Below are positions 1 through 7,615 of a stretch of DNA of 36,211 nucleotides, one piece after another. Source of the DNA: Tissierellia bacterium (lineage in GTDB: Bacteria; Bacillota; Clostridia; Tissierellales; Peptoniphilaceae); assembly GCA_030528125.1 (NCBI GenBank), contig JAUMZM010000015.1:1-36211 (forward strand), in the 5' to 3' direction. The stretch's first letter is position 1. Each line of letters starts with the position of its first letter. The notes under the pieces are model-generated. The model did no database searches, was not told the origin of the DNA, and was given only the letters and a program-made list of their open reading frames with translations. Position numbers and translations under genes: made by a program.

Positions 1-16
1 AGATTAGATAGTAGAA

Positions 17-43
17 ACAAACCCAGCAAAAAGCTGGGTTTGT
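17..43. terminator. Hairpin, probable terminator of a neighbouring gene
   Basis: An 11-bp perfect stem (ACAAACCCAGC at 17-27, complement at 33-43) encloses an AAAAA loop. No long T-run follows on either strand, so its efficiency as an intrinsic terminator is uncertain. It lies beyond the 3' end of the sensor kinase gene and next to a second hairpin at 55-72. Confidence 0.5.
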
Positions 44-54
44 CTACGTTCTGA

Positions 55-76
55 CCAGATACTAGTATCTGGTTTT
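55..76 (+). terminator. Palindromic hairpin with short T-run
   Basis: CCAGATACTAGTATCTGG (55-72) is a perfect palindrome followed on the plus strand by TTTTA. It could end a plus-strand transcript entering from outside the window. It lies directly next to the stop codon of the minus-strand kinase gene. Confidence 0.45.
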
Positions 77-1586
77 ATAATTTAATGATTTTTACTATAA
101 ATGTATTTTCTTTGTAGTCTATTTTAAGATCATATTTCATATCCATAAGAAGATTTTTGGCAATATATAATCCAATACCACTTGAACTTTTTTTCTTAGA
201 TGATACAAATGGCTCTGTGATATTTTCTAGTGTCTTTTCATCAATATAGGTAGGATAGTTTTTAATAACTATATCCTCTTTAAATTCACAGATTATATTT
301 CCATTGTAGTCTGTATTTTCTATTGCATTTTTTATTAAATTATCAAATATTATTCTAAAATGGTCATAGTCTGTATAATCAATTTTTGTTCCTTCTACCT
401 TTACATCTAAGTTTTTTTCCAAAATCATATTAGAATGATTTTCAATTGATTCTTTCATAACCAAGGCCAAATCTATGTCTTCAAATATTGGAGATTCATC
501 GATTTTATTCATAAAAAGCAAATCATCTATCAAAACTTGAATCTTATATAATTTTTCTCTAAGCTCTGGCAGATACTTATCTGTATCACTGTATTTGCCA
601 AATTTATTAATCATGCTATCATTTAGTAAAATCGCCGTTTGCAAAGGTGTCTTTAGCTCATGAGATGTTGCCTTTACAAAAATCTCTCTTTTCTTTGAAT
701 TTCTTTCTAAATCCTTGTAACTTTTGGTCAAGCTCTCATATAAAGCTTTTATATCATTTGATAATTCTTCAATTTCATCATTTGTGTTGATTTCTAAGTC
801 ATACTTTGCATCTTTTTCGTTCTTAGATCTTTTAGTAAAATTGCTCATTTTTATAATAGGTTCTGTTATGGATTTTGAATAGATTCTATTTAACCAGAAC
901 ACAATCAGAACAATCAATAGAAATATCAAAGGAAATGCTGATATAACAGTTGACTTAATATCATTAATGCTATTTAAAATATATGGATAAATCGATACAT
1001 ATACTCCATCATCTTCCTTAGAAACTATAACAATATTTGTAGCAACTGAGTCTTTAGTTCTTGACTCCATTTTTAAAAACATTAACCCATCTAGCTGTTT
1101 TACAATAGTCTGGTTATCTTCTTTGGTCTTAATCTTATCTATGCTTTCTATATCTATAAATTTATAGAACTCTTTTTCTAATTCTTTTCCAATTGGTTTT
1201 AAGTAACTAATAAATTCATCTTCGTCAAATTCTTTGAAGCTATCGTTTTGCATATAATCTAAGAATTTTTTTAAATTGTCGCTTTTTGCAGTTACATTTG
1301 CTTGTAAATGCATACTTGAAAAAACTATTTTATTTGTGTTATTTTCTACAAAATATGAATACATCCCTTGCCTTGCAAGTGAATCAAGATTTGTATAATT
1401 CTTGTTTTTTACAAAGGATTTGTGAACTTCAACAGCATCATTTTCTGCCTTTTCGATTTTCTTTTCAAGATATACATTTGGCATATAAAATGCCATATAA
1501 GAAAATATTATTCCGCAAATTAGGGTTGTAAGTAGTATATTATGCAAGAAATTCTTCTCGGATATATTTAATTTATGCTTTTTCAT
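75..1586 (-). CDS. Sensor histidine kinase of a two-component system
   Basis: This 503-residue membrane kinase has a first transmembrane segment at about residues 13-35, an extracellular region of roughly 175 residues, a second membrane segment at about 213-233 and a HAMP-like linker. The dimerisation/phosphoacceptor helix follows, with H309 in the motif SHELKTPLQ. The ATPase domain has a recognisable N box (DNLIKNAIEN) and a C-terminal glycine box (SSGIGLYIAKNLL). The usual DxGxG of the G1 box is replaced by a NYPTYI stretch, so the ATP lid is atypical. The gene overlaps the 3' end of the response regulator gene by 14 bases and is the last gene of the exporter/two-component operon. The signal sensed is not evident; control of the upstream ABC exporter is the likely job. 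Confidence 0.92.
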   Translation of the reverse strand: MKKHKLNISEKNFLHNILLTTLICGIIFSYMAFYMPNVYLEKKIEKAENDAVEVHKSFVKNKNYTNLDSLARQGMYSYFVENNTNKIVFSSMHLQANVTAKSDNLKKFLDYMQNDSFKEFDEDEFISYLKPIGKELEKEFYKFIDIESIDKIKTKEDNQTIVKQLDGLMFLKMESRTKDSVATNIVIVSKEDDGVYVSIYPYILNSINDIKSTVISAFPLIFLLIVLIVFWLNRIYSKSITEPIIKMSNFTKRSKNEKDAKYDLEINTNDEIEELSNDIKALYESLTKSYKDLERNSKKREIFVKATSHELKTPLQTAILLNDSMINKFGKYSDTDKYLPELREKLYKIQVLIDDLLFMNKIDESPIFEDIDLALVMKESIENHSNMILEKNLDVKVEGTKIDYTDYDHFRIIFDNLIKNAIENTDYNGNIICEFKEDIVIKNYPTYIDEKTLENITEPFVSSKKKSSSGIGLYIAKNLLMDMKYDLKIDYKENTFIVKIIKL

Positions 1587-2238
1587 TGAATTTATAACCT
1601 GCCCCTATCACCGTCTTTATAAAATCTTTGGGAAGTTTCTTTCTTAAATTTTTGATATGTGAATCTATAGTTCTACTACTTCCATAAAAATCTGTATTAT
1701 AAAGAGAATTTATTATGTTTTCTCTTGTGAAAACCTTAGTTGGATTATTCATAAAAAGTGATAGAATTTGAAACTCTGTTACAGTTAATTTCAAATCCTT
1801 TCCATCATACAAAACCCTAAAACCATCAGTATCCAGAAAAAGCCCAGACTCATTTATATCAAGTTTGGGACTTCTTCTTTCCATAATCATCTCAAGTTTC
1901 TTTATCAAAAGTATAGGCTGGACAGGCTTTACGATATAATCATCACAGTACAAATCAAATGCATTTATCTGAGTGTTCAAATCATCAAGAGCTGTAAGCA
2001 TAAGTGCATTTGTATTGCTAATTGACTTGTTATCTCTTATAAATTTCAAAACTTCTAGGCCACTTTTCCCTTCAACCATTATGTCCAATATAACAGCATC
2101 AAATCTTTCTTCTTTTAATATTTCTATTGCCTTATCTCCATTAGATATCTCTATTACATCAAAACCTGCCATTTTCATGTATTCAGTTAAAATCTCTCTT
2201 ATTTCTTTTTCATCTTCTAAAAATAGCACCTTTTTCAT
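1573..2238 (-). CDS. OmpR/PhoB-family response regulator
   Basis: This is a 221-residue two-domain regulator. The receiver domain (about 1-120) has the acidic pocket (E8, D9), the phosphoacceptor D52 in VILDIMVEGKSG, a conserved Thr in MLTALDD and the Lys in YIVKPV. The C-terminal winged-helix domain (about 125-221) ends with the typical TIDSHIKNLRKKL recognition helix and GAGYKF wing. It overlaps the kinase gene downstream and lies 23 bases after the ABC permease gene. Regulators of this family bind tandem direct repeats with an 11-bp period, and such repeats occur at 3918-3960 upstream of the operon, so autoregulation is a reasonable inference. Confidence 0.95.
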   Translation of the reverse strand: MKKVLFLEDEKEIREILTEYMKMAGFDVIEISNGDKAIEILKEERFDAVILDIMVEGKSGLEVLKFIRDNKSISNTNALMLTALDDLNTQINAFDLYCDDYIVKPVQPILLIKKLEMIMERRSPKLDINESGLFLDTDGFRVLYDGKDLKLTVTEFQILSLFMNNPTKVFTRENIINSLYNTDFYGSSRTIDSHIKNLRKKLPKDFIKTVIGAGYKFNEKA

Positions 2239-2261
2239 ATTATCACCATCTATATTATATA

Positions 2262-3020
2262 TTATTGGTTGGTTTTGCGTCTATTTTTATAAAGAGCTAA
2301 TTCAAATAATATAATAGATAATATTATAAAGACTATTATGCTTTGCAAAAACGAATAGTTTAATCCTCCATTTGCTCCTACTTCTTTTATATAATCTACA
2401 GAAGAGAAATGACTTGTAGGAAGTAACTTGGCTATATTTTTTAACCCACTTGGCAAATCTTCTACAGCTATTCCCATCATTCCGCCTAATATCATTAAAG
2501 CAAAGTATAAAATCATAGATACATAATATGCTACAGAAAATTTCTTGGTAAATAAGCACAATGCATAAGCTATGAAAAATAGCGATATAACTATTAAACT
2601 CACATAACCTGTATGCTTTGCAATTGATACAAAGCTTATATCTATATCAAAAGCATTTACCATAATAGCAAAATACAAAACATTAGAAATCATATAGAAA
2701 ATATAATAAACTATAAATTTATATTTTGCCATTTGTAAGTGGCTAATTGAGAAAAGTTCCAATCTATCATATACTCCCTCTTCTAAGTCCTTTGCAAAAA
2801 TTGATGAAAATCCTATCAAAAATATAGAAAGAGGTCCTATGGTATTAATTGTAAGAAGAATGCTCTTTTTAACTTCATTAATTGCACTTTCTGGAATATT
2901 AGAAGTTACTCCAATAATTACAAGACTTCCAATTAGTATAGGAAATATCATCCCAAAAAATATTCCAGCGTAGTTTTTCATAAATTGTTTTGCCTCATAT
3001 TTTAAAATATATTTATTCAT
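2262..3020 (-). CDS. ABC-2 type transporter permease
   Basis: This 252-residue integral membrane protein has about six hydrophobic segments, beginning near residue 18 and ending in a helix before the basic tail NRRKTNQ. The layout fits the ABC-2 permease family, which exports drugs, peptides or lipids. It is encoded immediately after the ATPase gene (stop and start overlap at 3020) and before the response regulator. The substrate is not identifiable. Export of an antimicrobial or cell-envelope compound sensed by the linked kinase is a guess from the arrangement. Confidence 0.85.
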   Translation of the reverse strand: MNKYILKYEAKQFMKNYAGIFFGMIFPILIGSLVIIGVTSNIPESAINEVKKSILLTINTIGPLSIFLIGFSSIFAKDLEEGVYDRLELFSISHLQMAKYKFIVYYIFYMISNVLYFAIMVNAFDIDISFVSIAKHTGYVSLIVISLFFIAYALCLFTKKFSVAYYVSMILYFALMILGGMMGIAVEDLPSGLKNIAKLLPTSHFSSVDYIKEVGANGGLNYSFLQSIIVFIILSIILFELALYKNRRKTNQ

Positions 3021-3883
3021 TATTTAAGTCCTTCCTTATCCAATGCATTTAAAACACTAAGTTCAATAGATTCATTAAGCCTTTCGAAAGTCTCGTTGTT
3101 ATCTACTAATTTATTTATAAGAATCTTTTCTTTATCGATATCATCAAATCCTGCTGCAATCTTATTATCCATTGCTTTAAGTCTTATATCTTTATCTATT
3201 AAAGAATTTGTTGTTTCATTTTCTTCAGTTAAAATCACAGATTTTGTGCAGTATTTATTAAATATTTCTCTCTTTTTCCCATAGAATAGGACCTTTCCAT
3301 TATGAAGATATAATAATTTATCACATATATTTTCAAGTTCTTCATAATAATGACTTACTATCAAAACCGTAGTGGGCTTATCTTTGTAGTATTCTACGAT
3401 TTTTTCCATAAGCAATTGGCGTGTTACAAAGTCAAGACCTGTTGTAACTTCATCGAAAATAGTTATAGGAGAATTTTGCCACATTACAAGTATCAAGGTA
3501 AGTTTTTGTTTTTCTCCACCTGAAAGCTCTTTGTAATTTTTGTCTAATAGTTTTTTGAAATCAAAAAACTCAATCAAATCCATTAGAATACTATCATCTT
3601 CGATTCTTTTTCCAACTATCATTTGAATTATATCTCTTATCTTTACATTCCAAGCATAATTATTAAATTGCATGTGTACTGCAATCTCTTCTTTGGCAAT
3701 ATCATTATATACATAACCTTCATAATCGACTATTCCAAGTATTGCTTTTATAAGTGTGGACTTACCTGCTCCATTTGAACCGATTATTCCGATTTTTTCT
3801 GAGTTTTCAAAAGTTATCTCATCTTTTATATCTAGTGCCAATTTGTCTTTGTATTTTACTTGTAGGTTTTTTAATCTAATCAT
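3020..3883 (-). CDS. ABC transporter ATP-binding protein
   Basis: This 287-residue ATPase has a Walker A motif GSNGAGKST at about residue 36, the ABC signature LSGGEKQ, a Walker B followed by glutamate (ITIFDEV) and a switch histidine (IVSHYYEE). About 80 residues beyond the nucleotide-binding domain form a charged C-terminal extension. It is the first gene of the operon and has a strong Shine-Dalgarno (GGGAGG) before its ATG. It should pair with the permease encoded directly downstream to form a half- or homodimeric exporter. Confidence 0.93.
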   Translation of the reverse strand: MIRLKNLQVKYKDKLALDIKDEITFENSEKIGIIGSNGAGKSTLIKAILGIVDYEGYVYNDIAKEEIAVHMQFNNYAWNVKIRDIIQMIVGKRIEDDSILMDLIEFFDFKKLLDKNYKELSGGEKQKLTLILVMWQNSPITIFDEVTTGLDFVTRQLLMEKIVEYYKDKPTTVLIVSHYYEELENICDKLLYLHNGKVLFYGKKREIFNKYCTKSVILTEENETTNSLIDKDIRLKAMDNKIAAGFDDIDKEKILINKLVDNNETFERLNESIELSVLNALDKEGLK

Positions 3884-3917
3884 AATATCCTCCCTATGAT
3901 TAAATATTAAATCCTAT

Positions 3918-3960
3918 GTGTGCATTTCGTGTGCATTTGGTATATGTTTTGTGTATAAAT
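3918..3960. promoter_or_regulatory. 11-bp-phased direct repeats, candidate response-regulator site
   Basis: GTGTGCATTT occurs exactly twice, at 3918-3927 and 3929-3938, 11 bp apart start to start. Two degenerate copies continue in the same phase at 3940 (GTATATGTTT, 6/10) and 3951 (GTGTATAAAT, 6/10). A possible minus-strand -10 (TATTTA) lies at 3901-3906. This suits binding by an OmpR-type regulator just upstream of the exporter operon. Confidence 0.55.
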
Positions 3961-3962
3961 TA

Positions 3963-3987
3963 AAAAGACGGGCCTAACCCGTCTTTT
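3963..3987 (-). terminator. Intrinsic terminator of the radical SAM gene
   Basis: AAAAGACGGG (3963-3972) pairs with CCCGTCTTTT (3978-3987) around a 5-base loop. Read on the minus strand, the stem ends in a T-run. It lies 8 bases past the stop codon of the radical SAM gene and separates it from the exporter operon. Confidence 0.88.
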
Positions 3988-3994
3988 CCTTAAT

Positions 3995-4876
3995 TTATCT
4001 TGCAACTCCCATATTTGTTCTATCTAATATGTCATCGTCAATCTCTTCTAAAGCTTCTTCTAGTTCTTTTATCATTCTTTCTTTATTTCTAAGATGACTT
4101 GTAACATTTACTAGATTGACCATGTGTACTGATGAATACAATACATCACCTGGCACATCAAGTCTTTTGAGTAGTTCTATTTGTTCTTTGATATTTTCTC
4201 TATTAGTTGTCTCTATAAATTCTCCACTTTCTCGCATATCATATAATTTAGAGCCTTTTTGGACATCTGTACTCATGATATAGACTCCTTTAGGTGGATA
4301 GTAATTTATAACTTTTGCTGTAGCTTTTGCATTTTCAATTGATTTGCCCTTACCTGCAATTCCTTGCATAACTATAGCATGATAATCAATATTTGCATAT
4401 TTCATCTTATCAAGTCCATCGTAGTAATCATTTAAGTTTGCGTTTTTATTAAGCCATTCTAAAACTTCTTCAAATCCTGTCTCAACACCAAACCACAACT
4501 CATTATATCCTACTTCTCTTAGTTTTTTTAATTCTTCTTTGGTCTTATTTTTAAGATTGTAGAAACTTGCATAGCATGTTATAGTCTTAACTTCTGGTAT
4601 ATATTTATGGATCAAATCTGCAATTTCTAATAGTTTGTTGGTTGATAGAACAAAAGGATCTCCATTTAGTAAATAAATCCTTTCGATTGGCCTTTTGTAT
4701 CTAGTTGATATTTCTATAATATCATCTTCTATATCTTTAATTGGAGATATTCCAAATTTTGTTTGATGATACATTGTGCAAAAAGCACATTTATTATGAC
4801 TACATCCATAGGTTACTTCCAATAATGGAGTTATAGCTTCCAATGGTGGTCTATAAACTTGTCCTGTATAATGCAT
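3995..4876 (-). CDS. Radical SAM protein, CX4CX2C type
   Basis: This 293-residue protein has a TIM-barrel radical SAM core. The cluster motif near residue 25 reads C-SHNK-C-AF-C, a CX4CX2C spacing rather than the usual CX3CX2C. It is followed by the FCTMYH stretch and the conserved segments YLLNGDPF and ELWFGVETG. This resembles a widespread uncharacterised group of anaerobe radical SAM proteins whose substrate I cannot name. It appears to be a single-gene transcript with its own terminator at 3963-3987, and lies downstream of the terminator of the ArsS operon. No additional cysteine cluster is visible in the C-terminal part. Confidence 0.85.
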   Translation of the reverse strand: MHYTGQVYRPPLEAITPLLEVTYGCSHNKCAFCTMYHQTKFGISPIKDIEDDIIEISTRYKRPIERIYLLNGDPFVLSTNKLLEIADLIHKYIPEVKTITCYASFYNLKNKTKEELKKLREVGYNELWFGVETGFEEVLEWLNKNANLNDYYDGLDKMKYANIDYHAIVMQGIAGKGKSIENAKATAKVINYYPPKGVYIMSTDVQKGSKLYDMRESGEFIETTNRENIKEQIELLKRLDVPGDVLYSSVHMVNLVNVTSHLRNKERMIKELEEALEEIDDDILDRTNMGVAR

Positions 4877-4963
4877 AATTGTCCTTTCTTTTATTATCGT
4901 AAATTAGTATAATCTTTCATTAATAATGATACATTTTTAACCTAAAATATCAAAAATCATCAC

Positions 4964-4993
4964 AAAAAATAGCTATTAGTATACTAATAGCTA
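4964..4993 (-). terminator. Intrinsic terminator of the ArsS operon
   Basis: The 24-bp stretch 4970-4993 is a perfect palindrome (TAGCTATTAG, TATA, CTAATAGCTA) followed on the minus strand by six Ts at 4969-4964. It starts 13 bases after the TAA stop at 5007, which fits an operon ending at that later stop. Confidence 0.88.
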
Positions 4994-4996
4994 CTA

Positions 4997-5027
4997 TAAG
5001 CTAAACTTAGCTTAGACATCCTGCTCA
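4997..5027 (-). promoter_or_regulatory. Candidate bacterial SECIS element following in-frame UGA
   Basis: On the minus strand the UGA at 5027-5025 is followed by 17 nucleotides and then a 4-nt apical loop AGTT (5007-5004), closed by a perfect 7-bp stem TAAGCTA/TAGCTTA (5014-5008 with 5003-4997). Described bacterial SECIS elements need a hairpin whose apical loop starts roughly 16-37 nt after UGA with a G among the first loop bases, and this one fits. The hairpin includes the real stop codon. Confidence 0.7.
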
Positions 5028-5957
5028 GGAAGAGCCAAATCCAGCCGTACATCCGTAACAATGATTTGATGAACTTATAATTCTTTTAAAATCAAAGTTA
5101 GGAGTGATATCTTTTATATTTAGATTATCTTTAGCCTTAAGTCCAATACTTAAATTAAAGTCACAATCATAGATATCTCCATTGTAATCAACAGATATCT
5201 GATCAAGGCACATAAGAGATTTTAGATTCTCATAATTAAATGCTCCTTCAAGTTTTTTCATGTATCTATCATAGTTATGTGTTCTAATAAGCCAATCTTT
5301 AAGCCTTCCTATTGGCATATTAGTAACTGAATACAGATTATTAAAAACTACACCTTGATCTTCTTTAAGTCTTTCTTTAAATAAGTTTTCAAGGTCTTTT
5401 TGATTTCCAGGTAGAATTGCTCCTGCTGGATTATAGACCAAATTTAATCTCAAATTTGGATCATATCCATAACCCATTTCATTTAATCTTTTTAAGATTA
5501 TAATGCTTTTGTCGTAATTTCCATCTCCTCTTACTTTATCTGCTTTGGATTTTTCGTAAAATGGAAGTGATGCGAATACTTCGATATTATTTTCTTTTAG
5601 AAAATTCAAATCATATCCATCTTCTAGATATATTGAAAGATTTGTTCTTACTATTATGTTTTTTGCATAATCTCTTAGATTTTCGATTAGATATTTAAAG
5701 ACATCGCTCATCTCTGGAGCTCCTCCTGTAATATCTAATACTTTAAATCCGTTACTCTTAAAAGCCTCTATAACTAGATTAGCTGTATCAAAATCCATAT
5801 CTTCTTTCCTAGAAAGGGAGCAAGAAAGATGACAGTGCTTACAGGCTAAATTGCACTTTCTTGTTATATTAACTTGCATTGTGGAAGGATTTGCTCTTGA
5901 TGCTATATCTTTTGCTTTTTCTTTAAATGGTGTTATATTTGTTTTTTTACCTATCAT
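5007..5957 (-). CDS. arsS: Arsenosugar-type radical SAM selenoprotein ArsS, UGA read as Sec
   Basis: The radical SAM motif C35-x3-C39-x2-C42 lies in NITRKCNLACKHC, followed by TGGAPEM at 77-83. C250, C265 and the C300YGC303 pair are candidate ligands for an extra Fe-S cluster. Standard translation stops at UGA (5025-5027) after GFGSS. The frame then continues Ala-Gly-Cys-Leu-Ser and ends at TAA 5007, giving 316 residues with Sec at 311 and Cys at 314. The ArsS family is known to include members with Sec or Cys directly after the GSS motif near the C terminus, so reading UGA as Sec completes the conserved end. A SECIS-like hairpin follows, and selD is 13 kb away. Its ATG overlaps the upstream stop (TAATG). 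The family joins an adenosyl-derived group to dimethylarsenic acid, but no arsM is present here, so the substrate is uncertain. Confidence 0.85.
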
Positions 5958-6295
5958 TAAAATTCCAACTCATCTGCGATGTTTTTCATTTGCACTCCAT
6001 GGGCTAGAACCGCTCCTCCTGTAATGGCACTTGCAACATGAACTGCTTCCATCATTTGTTCTTTTGTATAACCACTTTCTAGTGAAGCATTTGTATAAGC
6101 ATCTATGCAATATGGACATTTAACAGCATGAGCTACTGCAAGAGCTATTAGATTCTTCTCTCTTGTAGATAGCTTTCCTTCTTCAAAAACTGATCCATAA
6201 TATTCTAGAAATTTATCCCATAATTCTTTTGAATAATCTCCAAGCTTTCCATTATTAAAATCATCTAAATCTTCTCTTTTAAAATATTCAGTCAT
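5957..6295 (-). CDS. AhpD/carboxymuconolactone decarboxylase-like, arsenosugar-associated peroxidase-like protein
   Basis: This 112-residue protein has the AhpD-type redox motif C60PYC63 in AVAHAVKCPYCIDAYT, followed by a conserved histidine in MEAVHVAS. AhpD-like proteins use the CXXC pair as a thiol-disulfide or peroxidase centre. A close relative accompanies ArsS in many genomes and in some of them carries Sec at the first Cys; here both positions are Cys. It is encoded 1 base downstream of the C_GCAxxG_C_C gene, and its stop overlaps the arsS start, so the two are probably translationally coupled. The role as redox partner of ArsS is inferred. Confidence 0.85.
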   Translation of the reverse strand: MTEYFKREDLDDFNNGKLGDYSKELWDKFLEYYGSVFEEGKLSTREKNLIALAVAHAVKCPYCIDAYTNASLESGYTKEQMMEAVHVASAITGGAVLAHGVQMKNIADELEF

Positions 6296-6296
6296 T

Positions 6297-6665
6297 TTAT
6301 TCTCCTTTGGTTATATCTTTTATTATATTTATAGTATCTACTATCAAATCTCCACAATCTATATTATTTGAATTCTTTATATCAAAGCATACATCACTAT
6401 TTGCAATTTCAAGAAATCTTTTGTCAAATTCTCTTAGTTTCTCTTTTAATTCTACTTTGTCATCATAGAATAGTCCAAGTGCCATATAAGCTGCAGTAAC
6501 ACATCCGCACTTATCTTCTTTCATCATTCCGCCGCCAAATGCTTTTGAAATTCTAAGAGCTTTGTCCTCTTCTATTCCAAAATCTTTCGCAAAATATGAA
6601 AAAACTATCTGTGCACAACTACAACCTTTCTTTTTCATTATGTTTTTGTATTCTTCTACACTCAT
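6297..6665 (-). CDS. C_GCAxxG_C_C family redox-type protein
   Basis: This 122-residue helical protein shows the family cysteine pattern: C15 and C17 (GCSCAQ), C53 and C55 (KCGCVTAA), C93 (SDVC) and C104 (NIDCG). The glycine-rich segment KAFGGGMM precedes the second pair. The family is uncharacterised biochemically, occurs in selenium-using anaerobes and has Sec variants elsewhere; no UGA interrupts this copy. The start codon overlaps the stop of the Fe-S protein gene (ATGA). A thiol/selenol redox or metalloid-binding role is plausible from the paired cysteines and the neighbours, but is not shown. Confidence 0.82.
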   Translation of the reverse strand: MSVEEYKNIMKKKGCSCAQIVFSYFAKDFGIEEDKALRISKAFGGGMMKEDKCGCVTAAYMALGLFYDDKVELKEKLREFDKRFLEIANSDVCFDIKNSNNIDCGDLIVDTINIIKDITKGE

Positions 6666-7615
6666 CTTGTCCTCCTATAATTTCTAATAGACATATTTCC
6701 CTTAAAATATCCTGTGTTTTCTTCTTCATTTGTACCTAGTATTTTAGTTAAAAGATGACCATTAAGATCTATGTTATTTTTCTTAAACCTCAAAGAGCAA
6801 CTTGCACAGTATGTCGTAACTGGCATTTTCTTATCACTAAGCTTTTCTATAAATCCATTTGCTATATCAGCTTCTTTTGAAATAGCAAGTCCTCCAAGTC
6901 CACAACATTGGATATCTTTAAATGGAGTTTTTAGATTTGGATAAAAATATTTTATCTCATCTAATACAGATTCTGACTTTTTGTCAGGGCATGGTATAAA
7001 TACATTTATACAATCTTTCGATCTTTTACCTATTCCAAGATCTCTTAGAAGCTTATAGATTGATATTACCTCTATATCATACTCGTCTTTGAAGAAATAA
7101 TAACAGTTCATACATGCTGTTACAATTGTCTTTGTATTTTTTTGTGCAAAAATCTTACTAAGTCTTTGTCTGTGACTTTCTATTTTTTGTGTATCTCCTG
7201 TCTCATAAATTGGCTTTCCACAGCAATCTATCGAGAAATCTATATTATGCTTTTCTAATAAATCAATTAATTTCTTACTTGTCTTGGGATAAACTCTAGG
7301 AAATGAGCAACCTAGAAATAACAAAATTTCTGATTTCTTTTTTGAATTATTTCTAAAAATGTATGGAGATTTTTCAAATTTCAAAAGGCTAAATCCCTTA
7401 TCTTCTCCCTTTCTAAGATTAGTTGAAACTTCTTTTCCAGAAAGATCTACAGGACATACCATTTTGCAACTATCACATAGAAAGCAAGAGTATTTGAGAT
7501 CTTCTCTTTTCGTGTAATCTTTCAAATTAATATGATATTTTGTAAGAAAATCGCAAGTTTTCGTGCATCTATTACATTCAATACATTTTTCGTTTACATA
7601 ATCTAAATAATTCAT
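6662..7615 (-). CDS. Fe-S protein with two 4Fe-4S motifs and CCG domains (HdrB/GlpC-like)
   Basis: The N terminus carries two cluster motifs, C11xxC14xxC17xxxC21 and C44xxC47xxC50xxxC54. Two CCG-type segments follow: SFPRVYP..CCGKPIYETGD and CCGLGGLAISKEADIANGF, each with a later cysteine motif (CMNC, CASC). This is the architecture of HdrB/HdrD, GlpC and LutA-type electron-transfer subunits, usually about 250-430 residues; this one has 317. It probably passes electrons to a disulfide, selenylsulfide or other redox substrate of the cluster. Start and stop both overlap neighbours by the ATGA pattern. UGA is the true stop, since the next in-frame codons are GTG TAG. Confidence 0.88.
   Translation of the reverse strand: MNYLDYVNEKCIECNRCTKTCDFLTKYHINLKDYTKREDLKYSCFLCDSCKMVCPVDLSGKEVSTNLRKGEDKGFSLLKFEKSPYIFRNNSKKKSEILLFLGCSFPRVYPKTSKKLIDLLEKHNIDFSIDCCGKPIYETGDTQKIESHRQRLSKIFAQKNTKTIVTACMNCYYFFKDEYDIEVISIYKLLRDLGIGKRSKDCINVFIPCPDKKSESVLDEIKYFYPNLKTPFKDIQCCGLGGLAISKEADIANGFIEKLSDKKMPVTTYCASCSLRFKKNNIDLNGHLLTKILGTNEEENTGYFKGNMSIRNYRRTR

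Noticed and set aside
6662-6664. UGA at the end of the Fe-S protein gene as possible Sec codon
   Set aside because: The codons after it are GTG TAG, and the UGA forms an ATGA overlap with the next start; it is a plain stop.
7612-7614. UGA at the end of the TIGR04283 glycosyltransferase gene as possible Sec codon
   Set aside because: Translation would end two codons later (ATT ATT TAG), and the UGA overlaps the next ATG.
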